64,000 bases of DNA from Methylobacterium phyllostachyos. GTDB lineage: Bacteria; Pseudomonadota; Alphaproteobacteria; Rhizobiales; Beijerinckiaceae. The stretch is from assembly GCF_900103445.1 (NCBI RefSeq), contig NZ_FNHS01000018.1, forward strand, positions 41,943 through 105,942, written 5' to 3'. The notes beneath the pieces were generated by a model. That model did no database searches. It was not told the origin of the DNA and saw only the letters and a list, made by a program, of their open reading frames with translations. Each line of letters starts with the position of its first letter. The stretch's first letter is position 1. The position numbers were made by a program, and so were the translations under genes. Below, piece by piece: positions 42,681 through 51,388 of the stretch.

Positions 42681-44084
42681 ATGGCGTATGCGACGACGAT
42701 CGAGGGGACGCGTTTCACCTTCCCCGACCTGAAGAGCCTGATGGCCAAGGCGACGCCGGCGCGCTCGGGCGACCAGCTCGCCGGCCTCTGCGCCGAGGGG
42801 CCGGTGGAGCGCCTGGCCGCGCAGATCGCCCTAGCGGACCTGCCGCTCAAGACCTTCCTCGAACAGGAGCTGATCCCCTCCGAGGCGGACGAGGTCTCGG
42901 ACCTCATCGCCCGGCGCCACGACGCGCAGGCCTTCGCGCCAGTCTCGTCGATGACGGTCGGCGCCTTCCGGGAATGGCTGCTCTCGCCGGACGCCGACGC
43001 GCCGGCGCTCACCGCCCTCTCCCCCGGCCTGACTCCGGAGATGGTGGCGGCGGTCTCGAAGATCTGCCGGCTTCAGGATCTCGTCGCCGTGGCCGCGAAG
43101 CGGCCGGTGGTGACGCGCTTCCGCTCGACCATCGGCCTGCCGGGGCGGCTCTCGACCCGCAACCAGCCGAACCATCCGACCGATTCGTCCGAGGGCATCC
43201 TCGTCTCGGCCCTCGACGGGCTGCTGATGGGCTCGGGCGATGCAGTGATCGGCGTGAACCCGGCGACCGATTCGCTGCCGGACTACATCCGCATCGTCGA
43301 GTTGCTGGAGACGCTGCGCCTGCGCCTGAACGTGCCGACCCAGCATTGCTGCCTCGGCCATGTCACCGTGGCGATCGACGCAATGGCGCGGGGGGCGCCG
43401 GTCGATCTGGTGTTCCAGTCGGTCGCGGGCTCGCAGAAGGCCAATGCCGGGTTCGGCGTCGATCTCGCCGTGCTGCGCGAGGCCTCCGACGCGGCCCGCG
43501 CGCTCGGCCGCTGCCCGCAGGGCGGGCAGGTCATGTATTTCGAGACCGGCCAGGGCTCGGCCCTCTCGGCCGATGCCCATTGGGGCGTCGATCAGCAGAC
43601 CATGGAGGCGCGCGCCTACGCGGTGGCGCGGGAGTTCGATCCGCTCCTCGTCAACACGGTCGTGGGCTTCATCGGCCCCGAATACCTCTACAACGGCAAG
43701 CAGATCATCCGCGCCGGACTGGAGGATCATTTCTGCGGCAAGCTGCTCGGCCTGCCGATGGGGGTCGACGTCTGCTACACCAACCACGCCGATGCCGACG
43801 GCGAGGACATGGATGCCCTGCTGACCCTGCTCTGCGCGGCCGGCGTCAACTTCGTCATCACGGTGCCGGGGGCGGATGACGTGATGCTGAACTACCAGTC
43901 CCTCTCCCATCACGATGCGGTCTTCGCCCGGGAGACCCTGGGGCGGCCTCCCGCCCCGGAATTCGAGGCGTGGCTGCGGGAGGTCGGCGTCACCGATGCG
44001 CGGGGGCTCCTGCGCGGCGGGGCGGGCGAATTGCCCGGCCCCTTCGCGGACGCCTCCCGCCTCCTGCCGGGACGGGCGGCATGA
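42681..44084 (+). CDS. eutB: ethanolamine ammonia-lyase large subunit
   Basis: This 467-residue protein matches EutB along its length: IGLPGRLSTRNQPNHPTD, SALDGLLMGSGDAVIGVNPATDS, the active-site FETGQGSALSADAH and HADADGEDMDALLTLL. With EutC and adenosylcobalamin it converts ethanolamine to acetaldehyde and ammonia. It starts 28 bases after the phosphatase and overlaps eutC by four. No EutA reactivase, EutE, shell proteins or cobalamin riboswitch are seen nearby, so the acetaldehyde must be handled by enzymes elsewhere. Confidence 0.95.
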   Translation: MAYATTIEGTRFTFPDLKSLMAKATPARSGDQLAGLCAEGPVERLAAQIALADLPLKTFLEQELIPSEADEVSDLIARRHDAQAFAPVSSMTVGAFREWLLSPDADAPALTALSPGLTPEMVAAVSKICRLQDLVAVAAKRPVVTRFRSTIGLPGRLSTRNQPNHPTDSSEGILVSALDGLLMGSGDAVIGVNPATDSLPDYIRIVELLETLRLRLNVPTQHCCLGHVTVAIDAMARGAPVDLVFQSVAGSQKANAGFGVDLAVLREASDAARALGRCPQGGQVMYFETGQGSALSADAHWGVDQQTMEARAYAVAREFDPLLVNTVVGFIGPEYLYNGKQIIRAGLEDHFCGKLLGLPMGVDVCYTNHADADGEDMDALLTLLCAAGVNFVITVPGADDVMLNYQSLSHHDAVFARETLGRPPAPEFEAWLREVGVTDARGLLRGGAGELPGPFADASRLLPGRAA

Positions 44085-44824
44085 GCACTCCCCCGTCCCT
44101 GCGCGATCTGCGCGCCCTCACCCAGGCCCGGATCGCCCTGGGCGCCCACGGCGCAGGCCTGCCCACGGCCGCGTCCCTCGCCTTCGGCCTCGACCATGCC
44201 CGCGCCCGCGAGGCGGTGTGGACGCCCCTCGACGCAGCCGCGATCCGCGCGGCCCTGACGGAACAGGGACTCGACGCGGTCGAGGTCCGCTCGCAGGCCG
44301 CCGACCGGGCGGAATACCTGCGCCGCCCGGACAAGGGCCGCGCGCTCCATCCCGACTGCGAGTCCGTCCTCGACAAGGCCGGGACGGGTTTCGACCTCGC
44401 CATCGTGATCGGCGACGGGCTCTCGGCGACGGCGGTCGCCCTCAATGCGGTTCCGACGGCGGCGGCTTTGGCCGCGCGGGCGAAGCGGGCCGGCTGGAGC
44501 CTCGCGCCGGTCGTCGTCGCCAGCCAGGCGCGGGTGGCCCTGGGCGATCCTGTCGGCGCCCGCCTCGGCGCCCGAGCCGTGGTGATGCTGATCGGCGAGC
44601 GGCCGGGCCTGTCGGCCTCCGACAGCCTCGGCTGCTACATCACCTTCGCGCCGGAACCAGGCCTGCCCGATTCCCGGCGCAACTGCATCTCGAACATCCG
44701 CCAGGACGGCCTGTCCATCGAGTCGGCGACCGCGCAGATGGAGGCGCTCCTGCGCGCCATGATCGCGCAGAAGCTCAGCGGCGTCGGGCTCAGGCGGGAC
44801 GAGGCCGCCCTGCCCGGCGCTTAA
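44081..44824 (+). CDS. eutC: ethanolamine ammonia-lyase small subunit
   Basis: This 247-residue EutC is shorter at the N-terminus than the enterobacterial protein (about 295) but similar to other alphaproteobacterial forms. Landmarks are RDLRALTQARIALG, VEVRSQAADRAEYLRRPDKGR, DLAIVIGDGLSATAV and SLGCYITFAPEPGLPDSRRN. It binds the adenosylcobalamin nucleotide tail and completes the lyase with EutB. It is the last gene of the operon and converges on the amidase gene, five bases away. Confidence 0.95.
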   Translation: MSTPPSLRDLRALTQARIALGAHGAGLPTAASLAFGLDHARAREAVWTPLDAAAIRAALTEQGLDAVEVRSQAADRAEYLRRPDKGRALHPDCESVLDKAGTGFDLAIVIGDGLSATAVALNAVPTAAALAARAKRAGWSLAPVVVASQARVALGDPVGARLGARAVVMLIGERPGLSASDSLGCYITFAPEPGLPDSRRNCISNIRQDGLSIESATAQMEALLRAMIAQKLSGVGLRRDEAALPGA

Positions 44825-44829
44825 CGGCC

Positions 44830-46389
44830 TCAGGCCGACAGGGCCGGCGCCGTCCGGTACCGGGTCGCCTGTTCGTAATCGTAGGCGAGCGCCAGCAGGT
44901 CGGCCTCGCTCCAGAGGGCGCCGACGAAGATCAGGCAGAAGGGCGCCCCCGAGGCGAAGGTGCCGGCGGGCATCACCACGCCGGGCAGGCCCGCGATGTT
45001 GATCTCGGAGACGGTCGTCTCGTGGATCGTCTCGGGTCCATGCAGGGGCGGGAGGGTGTCGCGCATCTGCGGGAAGACCAGGGCGTCGAGACGATGCTCG
45101 GCCATCACGGCCGAAAAGATGTCGAGGTAGCTCTCCCGGGCGGCCAGGAAGTCCGACAGGTCCGGCGGCGCCAGCGGGTCGGCGCGGCAGGCTGCGAAGG
45201 ACGGGACATCGTTCATCCAGTCCAGCACGCCACCCTTGGCGAAGGGATCCTCGGCCTGGGTGGCGGCGGTGAACTCGGCGAGCGTCCGCAAGGCGGCGTC
45301 GGGGCCGAGCCGCTGCAGATAGGCCTGGAGATCGAACAGCACGCTCTCGATGCCGCGGGCATCGTAATGGTCGAGGCCCGGCACCGGCCGGCCGATCGCC
45401 GCGAAGCCGCTTCCCGCGAAGGGGTCGGAGACCAGGGTTGCGCCCCGCGCCGCGATCTCGCCCTGCGCCCGTTCGTAGAGGGCTTTCGTCTCCGCCGAGA
45501 GTGGCCGGTCGCGCCAGCCCGGCCCGTAGAGGCCGAGCCGCTTGCCCTTCAGGGCGGTCTCGGACAGCTTGGACGCGTATCCGCCCTTCGGACGGCGGCC
45601 GATGCCCGCCACGGTCTTGGGATCGGCGGCGGTGTAGCCCGCCAGGGCATCCAGGGTCAGCGCGGCATCGCGCACGCAGTGGGCGATCGGCCCCACCACG
45701 TCGCGGGTGCTGCCGGCCAGCGGCATCACCCCGGCATTGGGCACCAGGGCGAAGGTCGGCTTAATGCCGACGAGGCCCTGCGCGGAGGCCGGGTTCTGGA
45801 TCGAGCCGCCGGTCTCCTCGGCGAGGCCCAGCACCGCGAGGCTCGCGGCCACCGCGGTGGCGGTGCCCGCGCTCGATCCGCCGGGCAGGTGATCGGGCGC
45901 CATGGCGTTCAGGGTCGGCCCGGCCCAGCTGTCGCTGGCGTGGCTCCCCGTGGCGCTCAGCACCGGCACGTTGGTCTTGCCGAGGATGACGCAGCCGGCT
46001 TCCCGCATCCGGGCCACCACCGGCGCGTCGGTGCCGGGGATCAGGTCGGTGCCGCCGGCCTTGGCGCAGAGGAAATGCCAGCCCGCGGTGCTCGGCAATC
46101 CGGCGACGTCCATCGTGTCCTTGATGACGACCGGCACGCCCGCGAGCGGACCCATAGCCGCGCCGGCCGCCCGGCGGGCATCGATCGCCCGCGCCTCGTC
46201 CACGGCGTGGGGGTTGAGGAAGATCAGGGCATTGTAGCGGGGGTTGTAGGTCTCGATCCGCGCGAGGAACGCCCGGGCCAGGGCCTCGGCGGTCACGCCC
46301 CGGGCGAAGGTGGCCTGCGCGTCGGCGACGGTCATCTCCACCAGCAGATCGGAAAGGTCGAGCGCATCGGTCACAGCGGCGTCCATCAC
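44830..46389 (-). CDS. amidase-signature family enzyme
   Basis: This 519-residue cytoplasmic amidase has the Ser-cisSer-Lys triad: K90 in VVIKDTMDVAG, S172 in PGGSSAGTATAV and S196 in ETGGSIQNPAS. It lacks the extra C-terminal domain of allophanate hydrolase. Family members cut aliphatic, aryl or N-acyl amides. It is the last gene of the second urea/amide importer operon, 46 bases after the urtE-like gene, so it probably hydrolyses the imported amide to release ammonia or an amine. A link with ethanolamine (for example hydrolysis of an N-acyl-ethanolamine) is possible given the convergent eutBC but speculative. Confidence 0.87.
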   Translation of the reverse strand: MMDAAVTDALDLSDLLVEMTVADAQATFARGVTAEALARAFLARIETYNPRYNALIFLNPHAVDEARAIDARRAAGAAMGPLAGVPVVIKDTMDVAGLPSTAGWHFLCAKAGGTDLIPGTDAPVVARMREAGCVILGKTNVPVLSATGSHASDSWAGPTLNAMAPDHLPGGSSAGTATAVAASLAVLGLAEETGGSIQNPASAQGLVGIKPTFALVPNAGVMPLAGSTRDVVGPIAHCVRDAALTLDALAGYTAADPKTVAGIGRRPKGGYASKLSETALKGKRLGLYGPGWRDRPLSAETKALYERAQGEIAARGATLVSDPFAGSGFAAIGRPVPGLDHYDARGIESVLFDLQAYLQRLGPDAALRTLAEFTAATQAEDPFAKGGVLDWMNDVPSFAACRADPLAPPDLSDFLAARESYLDIFSAVMAEHRLDALVFPQMRDTLPPLHGPETIHETTVSEINIAGLPGVVMPAGTFASGAPFCLIFVGALWSEADLLALAYDYEQATRYRTAPALSA

Positions 46390-46435
46390 GGGGCTCCGGG
46401 TTCGGAAGGGTCGGGGAATGGGACGGCCGGCCCGG

Positions 46436-47158
46436 TCAGGCCATGCCGACGAACTCGTCGATCAGGGCGCGGTCGCGGGCGATTTCGGGGGGCACCTCGC
46501 GGGTGATCACGCCCTTCTGGAGGATCAGGATCCGCTCCGAGAGGCCGGCGATGAAGTTCAGGTTCTGCTCCACGAGCAGCAGGGCGATGCCGCGTTCGCG
46601 CCCGATCCGCTGCAACGTCTCGATGATCTCCTCGATGATCGAGGGCTGGATGCCCTCCGTCGGCTCGTCGAGGAGGAGGATGCGCGGGTCGCCGCACAGG
46701 CAGCGGGCCAGCGCCAGGAGCTGCTGCTCGCCCCCCGACAGGGCGCCGCCGGGCCGGTTGAGATAGGCCTTGAGGCGGGGGAAGGTGGCGAGGATGCCGG
46801 CGATGGTCTCGTCCTCGCCCCGCTTCGCGAGCAGGCAGCCCATCCGCAGGTTCTCGTGGACGCTCAGCGCCGGGAAGATCTCGCGCCCCTGCGGCACGTA
46901 GCCGATGCCCAGCTGGGCCCGCGCGGTGGGGCTGCGCCGGGTGATGTCGGTGCCCTCGAACCGGACCTGTCCGGCGGTGGCCGGCAGGTAGCCCATGAGG
47001 GTCCGCAGCAGCGTGGTCTTGCCCATGCCGTTATGGCCGAGGATGCCCACGAACTCGCCCGCCCGCACCGCGAGGGCGACGCCGCCGAGGATCGGGATGC
47101 GGCCGTAGCCGGAATGCAGGTCCTCGACGGAGAGGAGCGGCGGCGTGGCGGCATCCAT
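46436..47158 (-). CDS. urea/amide-type ABC transporter ATP-binding protein (UrtE/LivF-like)
   Basis: This is a 240-residue ATPase with Walker A GHNGMGKT (residues 41-48), YVPQGREIFPALSV, signature LSGGEQQLLALARCL and Walker B LLLDEPTEGIQPSI. The last phrase groups it with UrtE. ATG 47158 starts one base after the preceding stop; an ATG ten codons upstream would overlap that gene and is less likely. Confidence 0.88.
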   Translation of the reverse strand: MDAATPPLLSVEDLHSGYGRIPILGGVALAVRAGEFVGILGHNGMGKTTLLRTLMGYLPATAGQVRFEGTDITRRSPTARAQLGIGYVPQGREIFPALSVHENLRMGCLLAKRGEDETIAGILATFPRLKAYLNRPGGALSGGEQQLLALARCLCGDPRILLLDEPTEGIQPSIIEEIIETLQRIGRERGIALLLVEQNLNFIAGLSERILILQKGVITREVPPEIARDRALIDEFVGMA

Positions 47159-47159
47159 C

Positions 47160-47897
47160 TCAGGCCGCCTGCTTGCCGAGATAGACATCCCGCACGCGGG
47201 GATCGGCCAGCACCCGCTCCACCGTATCTTCCACGAGGATCCGGCCCTGGTTGAACACCGTGACGGTCTTCGCGATCATGCGGATGAACGGCATGTCGTG
47301 CTCCACGACGATGAGGGCATGGGTGCGGTTGATCTCGCGGATCAACGCCGCCGTGCGGTGGACCTCCTCATGGGTCATGCCGGCGGCGGGCTCGTCGAGG
47401 AGGATCAGTTCCGGCTCCTGGGCGAGGACGGTGGCGATCTCCACCCACTGCCGCTGCCCATGGGCGAGCTGGCCGACGAGCCGCCCGGCGATTCCCGTCA
47501 GGCCGAGCCGCGTCAGGGTCTCGTCGACGATGGCGCGGGTGCGGGTCAGGGACTTCCGCCGCGCGGCGGCCACGAAGACGTTCTCGTGGACCGTCAGGCC
47601 GTTGAAGACGTTGGGCACCTGCGTCTTGATCCCGACGCCGAGCCGCGCGATCGCATGGGGCTCGGCGCCGGTGATGTCGGTGTCGCGCAGGCGGATCCTG
47701 CCCTCGCTCGGCTTGAGCTGTCCGGTGAGAATCTTGAAGAAGGTGCTCTTGCCCGCGCCGTTCGGGCCGATCAGGCAGCGCAGCTCGACCTCGCCGAGGG
47801 TGAAGTCGACATCCGCCACGGCGGTGACGCCGCCGAACCGCATGGTGACGCCGCGCGCCTCGATGAGCGGGCGGAGGGTTGCGCCGGGGGGTGTCAT
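47160..47897 (-). CDS. urea/amide-type ABC transporter ATP-binding protein (UrtD/LivG-like)
   Basis: This is a 245-residue ATPase with Walker A GPNGAGKS (residues 44-51), the LivG/UrtD-type signature LAHGQRQWVEIATVLA and Walker B LILLDEPAAGMT, followed by VVEHDMPFI. It is the heterodimer partner of the next gene product. It overlaps the LivM-like permease gene by four bases. Confidence 0.88.
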   Translation of the reverse strand: MTPPGATLRPLIEARGVTMRFGGVTAVADVDFTLGEVELRCLIGPNGAGKSTFFKILTGQLKPSEGRIRLRDTDITGAEPHAIARLGVGIKTQVPNVFNGLTVHENVFVAAARRKSLTRTRAIVDETLTRLGLTGIAGRLVGQLAHGQRQWVEIATVLAQEPELILLDEPAAGMTHEEVHRTAALIREINRTHALIVVEHDMPFIRMIAKTVTVFNQGRILVEDTVERVLADPRVRDVYLGKQAA

Positions 47898-48955
47898 CGC
47901 GCGCTCTCCGTGGCGAGGGTGTCGGCCGCCTTGCCCGGCCGGGGGTCACGGACCCGATCCACGAGGCGCAGGGCCGCGCTCCGCGCCACCGGCAGCAAGC
48001 CCTGCGGCACGAGCAGGACGAAGCCGACCAGCACGAGCCCGAGGCCGAGGTTGGAATCGACCACCGTCTGGCTGCCGGCGGCGATGATCAGCGCCTGGAT
48101 CAGCACGGCGCCGAGCATCGGCCCGACCAGGGTGCCGAGCCCGCCCACCAGCACGTAGATGATCACCTGCGCCGACATCGGCAGGGCGAAGACGGTCGGG
48201 CTGATGAAGCCGCCCCAATTGGCGTAGAGGCACCCGGCGAGGCCCGCGACGCCCGCCGCGAGCATGAAGGCGATGAGCTTGTAGAGCCGCGGATCGTAGC
48301 CGATGAGCTGCGCCCGGACCTCGTTCTCGCGGATCGCCACGATGACCCGGCCGAGCCGGGCCGCCAGCACCGCCCGCAGGAACCCGTAGACGAGGATCAG
48401 CGCGCCCATGGCGGCGTACCAGATGCCGTCGAAATCGAGGGGCTCGTCGGGGTGGAAGGGTGCGTTGAGGGCCGGAATCGCCGGGATGCCGTTGAACCCG
48501 CCGAGCTCCGCCGTGCCGATCCGGTACTGGCTGCCGGAGGTCGCGTTCACCAGTTGGAACAGGATCACCGACACGGTCAGCGTGATGACGCCGATATAGG
48601 CGTCGCTGATGCGGCCGTAGAACATGAAGTAGCCGAGCAGCCCCGCGAAGGCCATCGGCACGAGGATCGAGAGCAGGACCGGGATGCTGCTGTCGCCCAT
48701 GTTGATCACCGAGACCGCGTAGGCGTAGCCGCCGAGCCCCAGGAACGCGGCCTGCCCGAAGGACATCACCCCCGCGAAGCCCCAGACGAAGCCCTGCGAG
48801 AGGCCGAACATCGCGAGCGCCGCGAAGCCGGTGCATTGGACGAGGCCGAACGTGTCGAGGACGTGCGGCGCCCCGAACAGGATGGCGAGGCCCAGGGCCA
48901 GCGTCGCCGCGAACCCGAGGGCGGAGGCCCGGCGGGCGGGGAGAGCGGGGTTCAT
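47894..48955 (-). CDS. urea/amide-type ABC transporter permease (UrtC/LivM-like)
   Basis: This 353-residue inner-membrane permease has about ten hydrophobic segments. Landmarks are LSQGFVWGFAGVMSFGQAAFLGLGGYAYA (given here in part) near residue 55, and the coupling loop GRVIVAIRENEVRAQLIGYDPRLYKL near 205. It pairs with the LivH-like permease to form the channel. Both ends overlap neighbouring genes by four bases. Confidence 0.88.
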   Translation of the reverse strand: MNPALPARRASALGFAATLALGLAILFGAPHVLDTFGLVQCTGFAALAMFGLSQGFVWGFAGVMSFGQAAFLGLGGYAYAVSVINMGDSSIPVLLSILVPMAFAGLLGYFMFYGRISDAYIGVITLTVSVILFQLVNATSGSQYRIGTAELGGFNGIPAIPALNAPFHPDEPLDFDGIWYAAMGALILVYGFLRAVLAARLGRVIVAIRENEVRAQLIGYDPRLYKLIAFMLAAGVAGLAGCLYANWGGFISPTVFALPMSAQVIIYVLVGGLGTLVGPMLGAVLIQALIIAAGSQTVVDSNLGLGLVLVGFVLLVPQGLLPVARSAALRLVDRVRDPRPGKAADTLATESAR

Positions 48956-49818
48956 AGGCTGCGCCTCAGGTAGCGGCCGGTGATGCCTTGCGGGAGGACG
49001 CGGATCAGCAGGATCGCGGCGGTGAGGAGGGCGACGTCGCCGATGACCGGCGTGGTCTTGAACGAGACGAGTTCGTTGATCGCCCCGAACAGGGTGGAGG
49101 CGAGACCGGTGCCGGTGATGATGGCCGGGCCGCCGCCGAGCACGGTGATGAAGGCGCGGGCGATGTAGGCCGCGCCCATGGCCGGCGAGACGCCGGAGAT
49201 CGGCGCCAGCACCCCGCCCGCGAGGCCCGCCAGGGCGGCCCCGAGGGCGAAGGTCGCCATGTAGATCCGGCTGGGCTGCACTCCGAGGGCCGCCGCCATG
49301 CGCGGGTTCTGCATGGTCGCCCGCAGGATCAGCCCGAACTTGGTGAAGCGCAGCAGGAGGAACATGGCCGCCAGGGCGGACAAAGCCGTCACGAGGATGA
49401 CGAGGCTGTAGAGGCTCGCCCCGTAGCGGCCGATGTCGAAGCTGCCGACCGGGGTCGAGACCCCGCGCACCACGTTGCCGTACAGGGTCGTGATCAGTCC
49501 GATCAGCCCGAGGCTGATGCCCCAGGTGGCGAGCATCGTGTCCATCATCCGGCCGTAGAGGAAGCGGATGACGGTGCGCTCCAGGATCAGCCCGATCAGC
49601 CCGACCACGAGGGGCGGCAGGACCAGCATGGCGATCCAGATGTTCACCCCCGCCCCGCTCGCCATGACCGCCGTGTAGGCGCCGAGCATCATGAACTCGC
49701 CGTGGGCGAGGTTGATGATGCGCATCATCCCGTAGATCACGCCGAGCCCGAGCGTGATCAGGATCAGGGTGGCGATGCCGGTGAGGACGTTGAAGGCGAG
49801 CAGGCCGGCGAGGTCCAT
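48952..49818 (-). CDS. urea/amide-type ABC transporter permease (UrtB/LivH-like)
   Basis: This 288-residue permease begins directly with the membrane domain: LGLGVIYGMMRIINLAHGEFMML near residue 22, and coupling loop RATMQNPRMAAALGVQPSRIY near 180. Unlike the first operon's UrtB (539 residues) it has no secreted N-terminal extension, which suggests a different ligand, such as short amides rather than urea. ATG 49818 is the natural start; a longer frame upstream lacks membrane-protein character. Confidence 0.88.
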   Translation of the reverse strand: MDLAGLLAFNVLTGIATLILITLGLGVIYGMMRIINLAHGEFMMLGAYTAVMASGAGVNIWIAMLVLPPLVVGLIGLILERTVIRFLYGRMMDTMLATWGISLGLIGLITTLYGNVVRGVSTPVGSFDIGRYGASLYSLVILVTALSALAAMFLLLRFTKFGLILRATMQNPRMAAALGVQPSRIYMATFALGAALAGLAGGVLAPISGVSPAMGAAYIARAFITVLGGGPAIITGTGLASTLFGAINELVSFKTTPVIGDVALLTAAILLIRVLPQGITGRYLRRSL

Positions 49819-49823
49819 CGCGC

Positions 49824-51074
49824 TCAGCCCTTCAGGTCCGGGGTGAACTGCTTGTTGGTCCGCGGGTTCTTGAGGAGATCGCACGCTCCGGCGGTGTCGG
49901 CCGGGAAGGAATCCGGGAAGGTCGCGAGGATCTTCCACGTCCGGTTCTCGGGCTCGGCCAGATAGGTGTTGCGGATCGTGTGATGGGTCGCCCCGTCCAT
50001 CGTGACCTTGCCGGTCGGCGATTCGATGGAGAGGCCGCCCTCCAGGGCGGCGATGACCTTGTCGCGCTCGATCGAGCCGGCCTTCTTCACCGCCTCGGCC
50101 CAGAGCATAATGCCGTCATAGGTGGCGGTATCGAGTTCGCTGAGGTCGGTGACGTCCGCGCCGAACTTCGCCTGCATCCCGGAGACGAAGGCCTTGGTCG
50201 CCGGCGTGTCGAGGTTGTTGTACCAGCCGTAGCAGGTGACGATCCCGTTCGTGGTCGACGGATCCATCGTGGTGAGCTCGTCACCGAGGCCGAACACGCT
50301 CGATCCCACCGGGATCTTGGACTTCATGCCGGCGGCATCCCATTGCCGGTAGAAGCCCGAATGGTTGGCGCCGACCAGGGCCGAGAGCACGAGATCGGGC
50401 TGGGCCTGCTGGATGCGGCTGATCGCCGAGGAGAAGTTGGTGACGTCGAGGGGGAAGAAGTCGGTTCCGAGGACCGAGCCGCCCCCGTCCTTCATGAACT
50501 TCGTCATCCAGCTCGCGGTGATGTGGCCGTAATTGTAGTCCGCCGCGATGATGTAGGCCTTCTTGCCCCAGTGCTTGAGGGCGTAATCGACGATGTGGTT
50601 GACGGTCTGGGCCGGGGTCGAGCCGGTGCAGAACACGTTGCGGTCGCAGACGCCGCCCTCGTACTGCGTGTTGTAGAAGTACAGGGTCCTGGACCGCCCG
50701 AAGATCGGCCGGATCGCCTCGCGCGAGGCGGAGGTGATGCCGCCCTGGATGACGTCGACCTTGTCCTTGAGGGCGAGCTGCTGCGCATACTGGGTGTAGA
50801 GCTGCATCGACGACTGGGTGTCGTAGGCGATGAGCTGGATCGGCCGCCCGAGGAGGCCGCCGGCCTTGTTGAGCAGATCGACGGCGTATTCCGTCGTCTC
50901 GATCATCCGCTTGCCTTCGAGACCGAGGGCCCCGCTGCCATCCAGCAGGCTCCCGAGCTTGATCGGCTCGGCGGCGAGGCCGGTGCGCGAGACGAACGGC
51001 ATGGCTACGGCGCCGGCTGCGGCCGAGAGAGCCAGCTTCAGCGCCCCGCGACGGTCGATCGACCCTGTGCTCAT
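49824..51074 (-). CDS. urea/short-amide-type ABC transporter substrate-binding protein
   Basis: This 416-residue periplasmic binding protein has a Tat-type signal (SIDRRGALKLALSAAAGA). The mature sequence resembles the UrtA/FmdD/AmiC branch: LGSLLDGSGALGLEGKRM, the YFYNTQYEGGVCDRNVFCTG loop and IIAADYNYGHITASWM. The pair of cysteines in that loop differs from the UrtA of the first operon. It is the first gene of a six-gene operon ending in an amidase, and a sigma-54-type promoter lies about 65 bases upstream of its ATG. Short amides or urea are the likely ligands. Confidence 0.88.
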   Translation of the reverse strand: MSTGSIDRRGALKLALSAAAGAVAMPFVSRTGLAAEPIKLGSLLDGSGALGLEGKRMIETTEYAVDLLNKAGGLLGRPIQLIAYDTQSSMQLYTQYAQQLALKDKVDVIQGGITSASREAIRPIFGRSRTLYFYNTQYEGGVCDRNVFCTGSTPAQTVNHIVDYALKHWGKKAYIIAADYNYGHITASWMTKFMKDGGGSVLGTDFFPLDVTNFSSAISRIQQAQPDLVLSALVGANHSGFYRQWDAAGMKSKIPVGSSVFGLGDELTTMDPSTTNGIVTCYGWYNNLDTPATKAFVSGMQAKFGADVTDLSELDTATYDGIMLWAEAVKKAGSIERDKVIAALEGGLSIESPTGKVTMDGATHHTIRNTYLAEPENRTWKILATFPDSFPADTAGACDLLKNPRTNKQFTPDLKG

Positions 51075-51388
51075 CCTCACACTCCTCTCCGTGCGCCACC
51101 TCGGACCCGGGGGCCGACGGCAGCAGGCGGAGGCGCGGTGCAAGGTCGATGCCAAACAATCCCACACAACGGTCAGAAAACAAGCGGCGACCGCCGCCCT
51201 ATCTCGGGGCCACGGCGTCCTGCGCCGGTAGGCGGAAGGAGAAAGCCACAGAACGCTCGTCCGCCATGAGGTGCCTGGAGTGATGCCGCTCCGTCGCGCG
51301 GCCCCGAGGCCGATCTAGAGGCGTCTGCCAACTTCGGTTGCGAAGGGGACGGCAGGCTGAGATCACGCGGGCCGCCGTCGGGCCGTCC
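51075..51388. promoter_or_regulatory. 314-base control region upstream of the second amide importer
   Basis: No gene is seen. The region carries the promoter at 51139-51155. The remainder up to the stop of the glycosyltransferase gene at 51389 shows no repeat or terminator that I could recognise. Confidence 0.5.
51139..51155 (-). promoter_or_regulatory. sigma-54-type promoter for the second amide importer operon
   Basis: On the minus strand TTGGCATCGACCTTGCA has a TTGGCA -24 core, a perfect TTGCA -12 box and GG-N10-GC spacing. The predicted start near 51128 gives a leader of about 55 bases before the ATG at 51074. Confidence 0.6.

Noticed and set aside
44830..46389. Second allophanate hydrolase
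   Set aside because: It has the amidase triad but lacks the AtzF-specific C-terminal domain.
43915..46506. 863-codon open frame on the plus strand
   Set aside because: It overlaps eutB/eutC out of frame and runs antisense through the amidase; the product is low-complexity and unrelated to any family I know.
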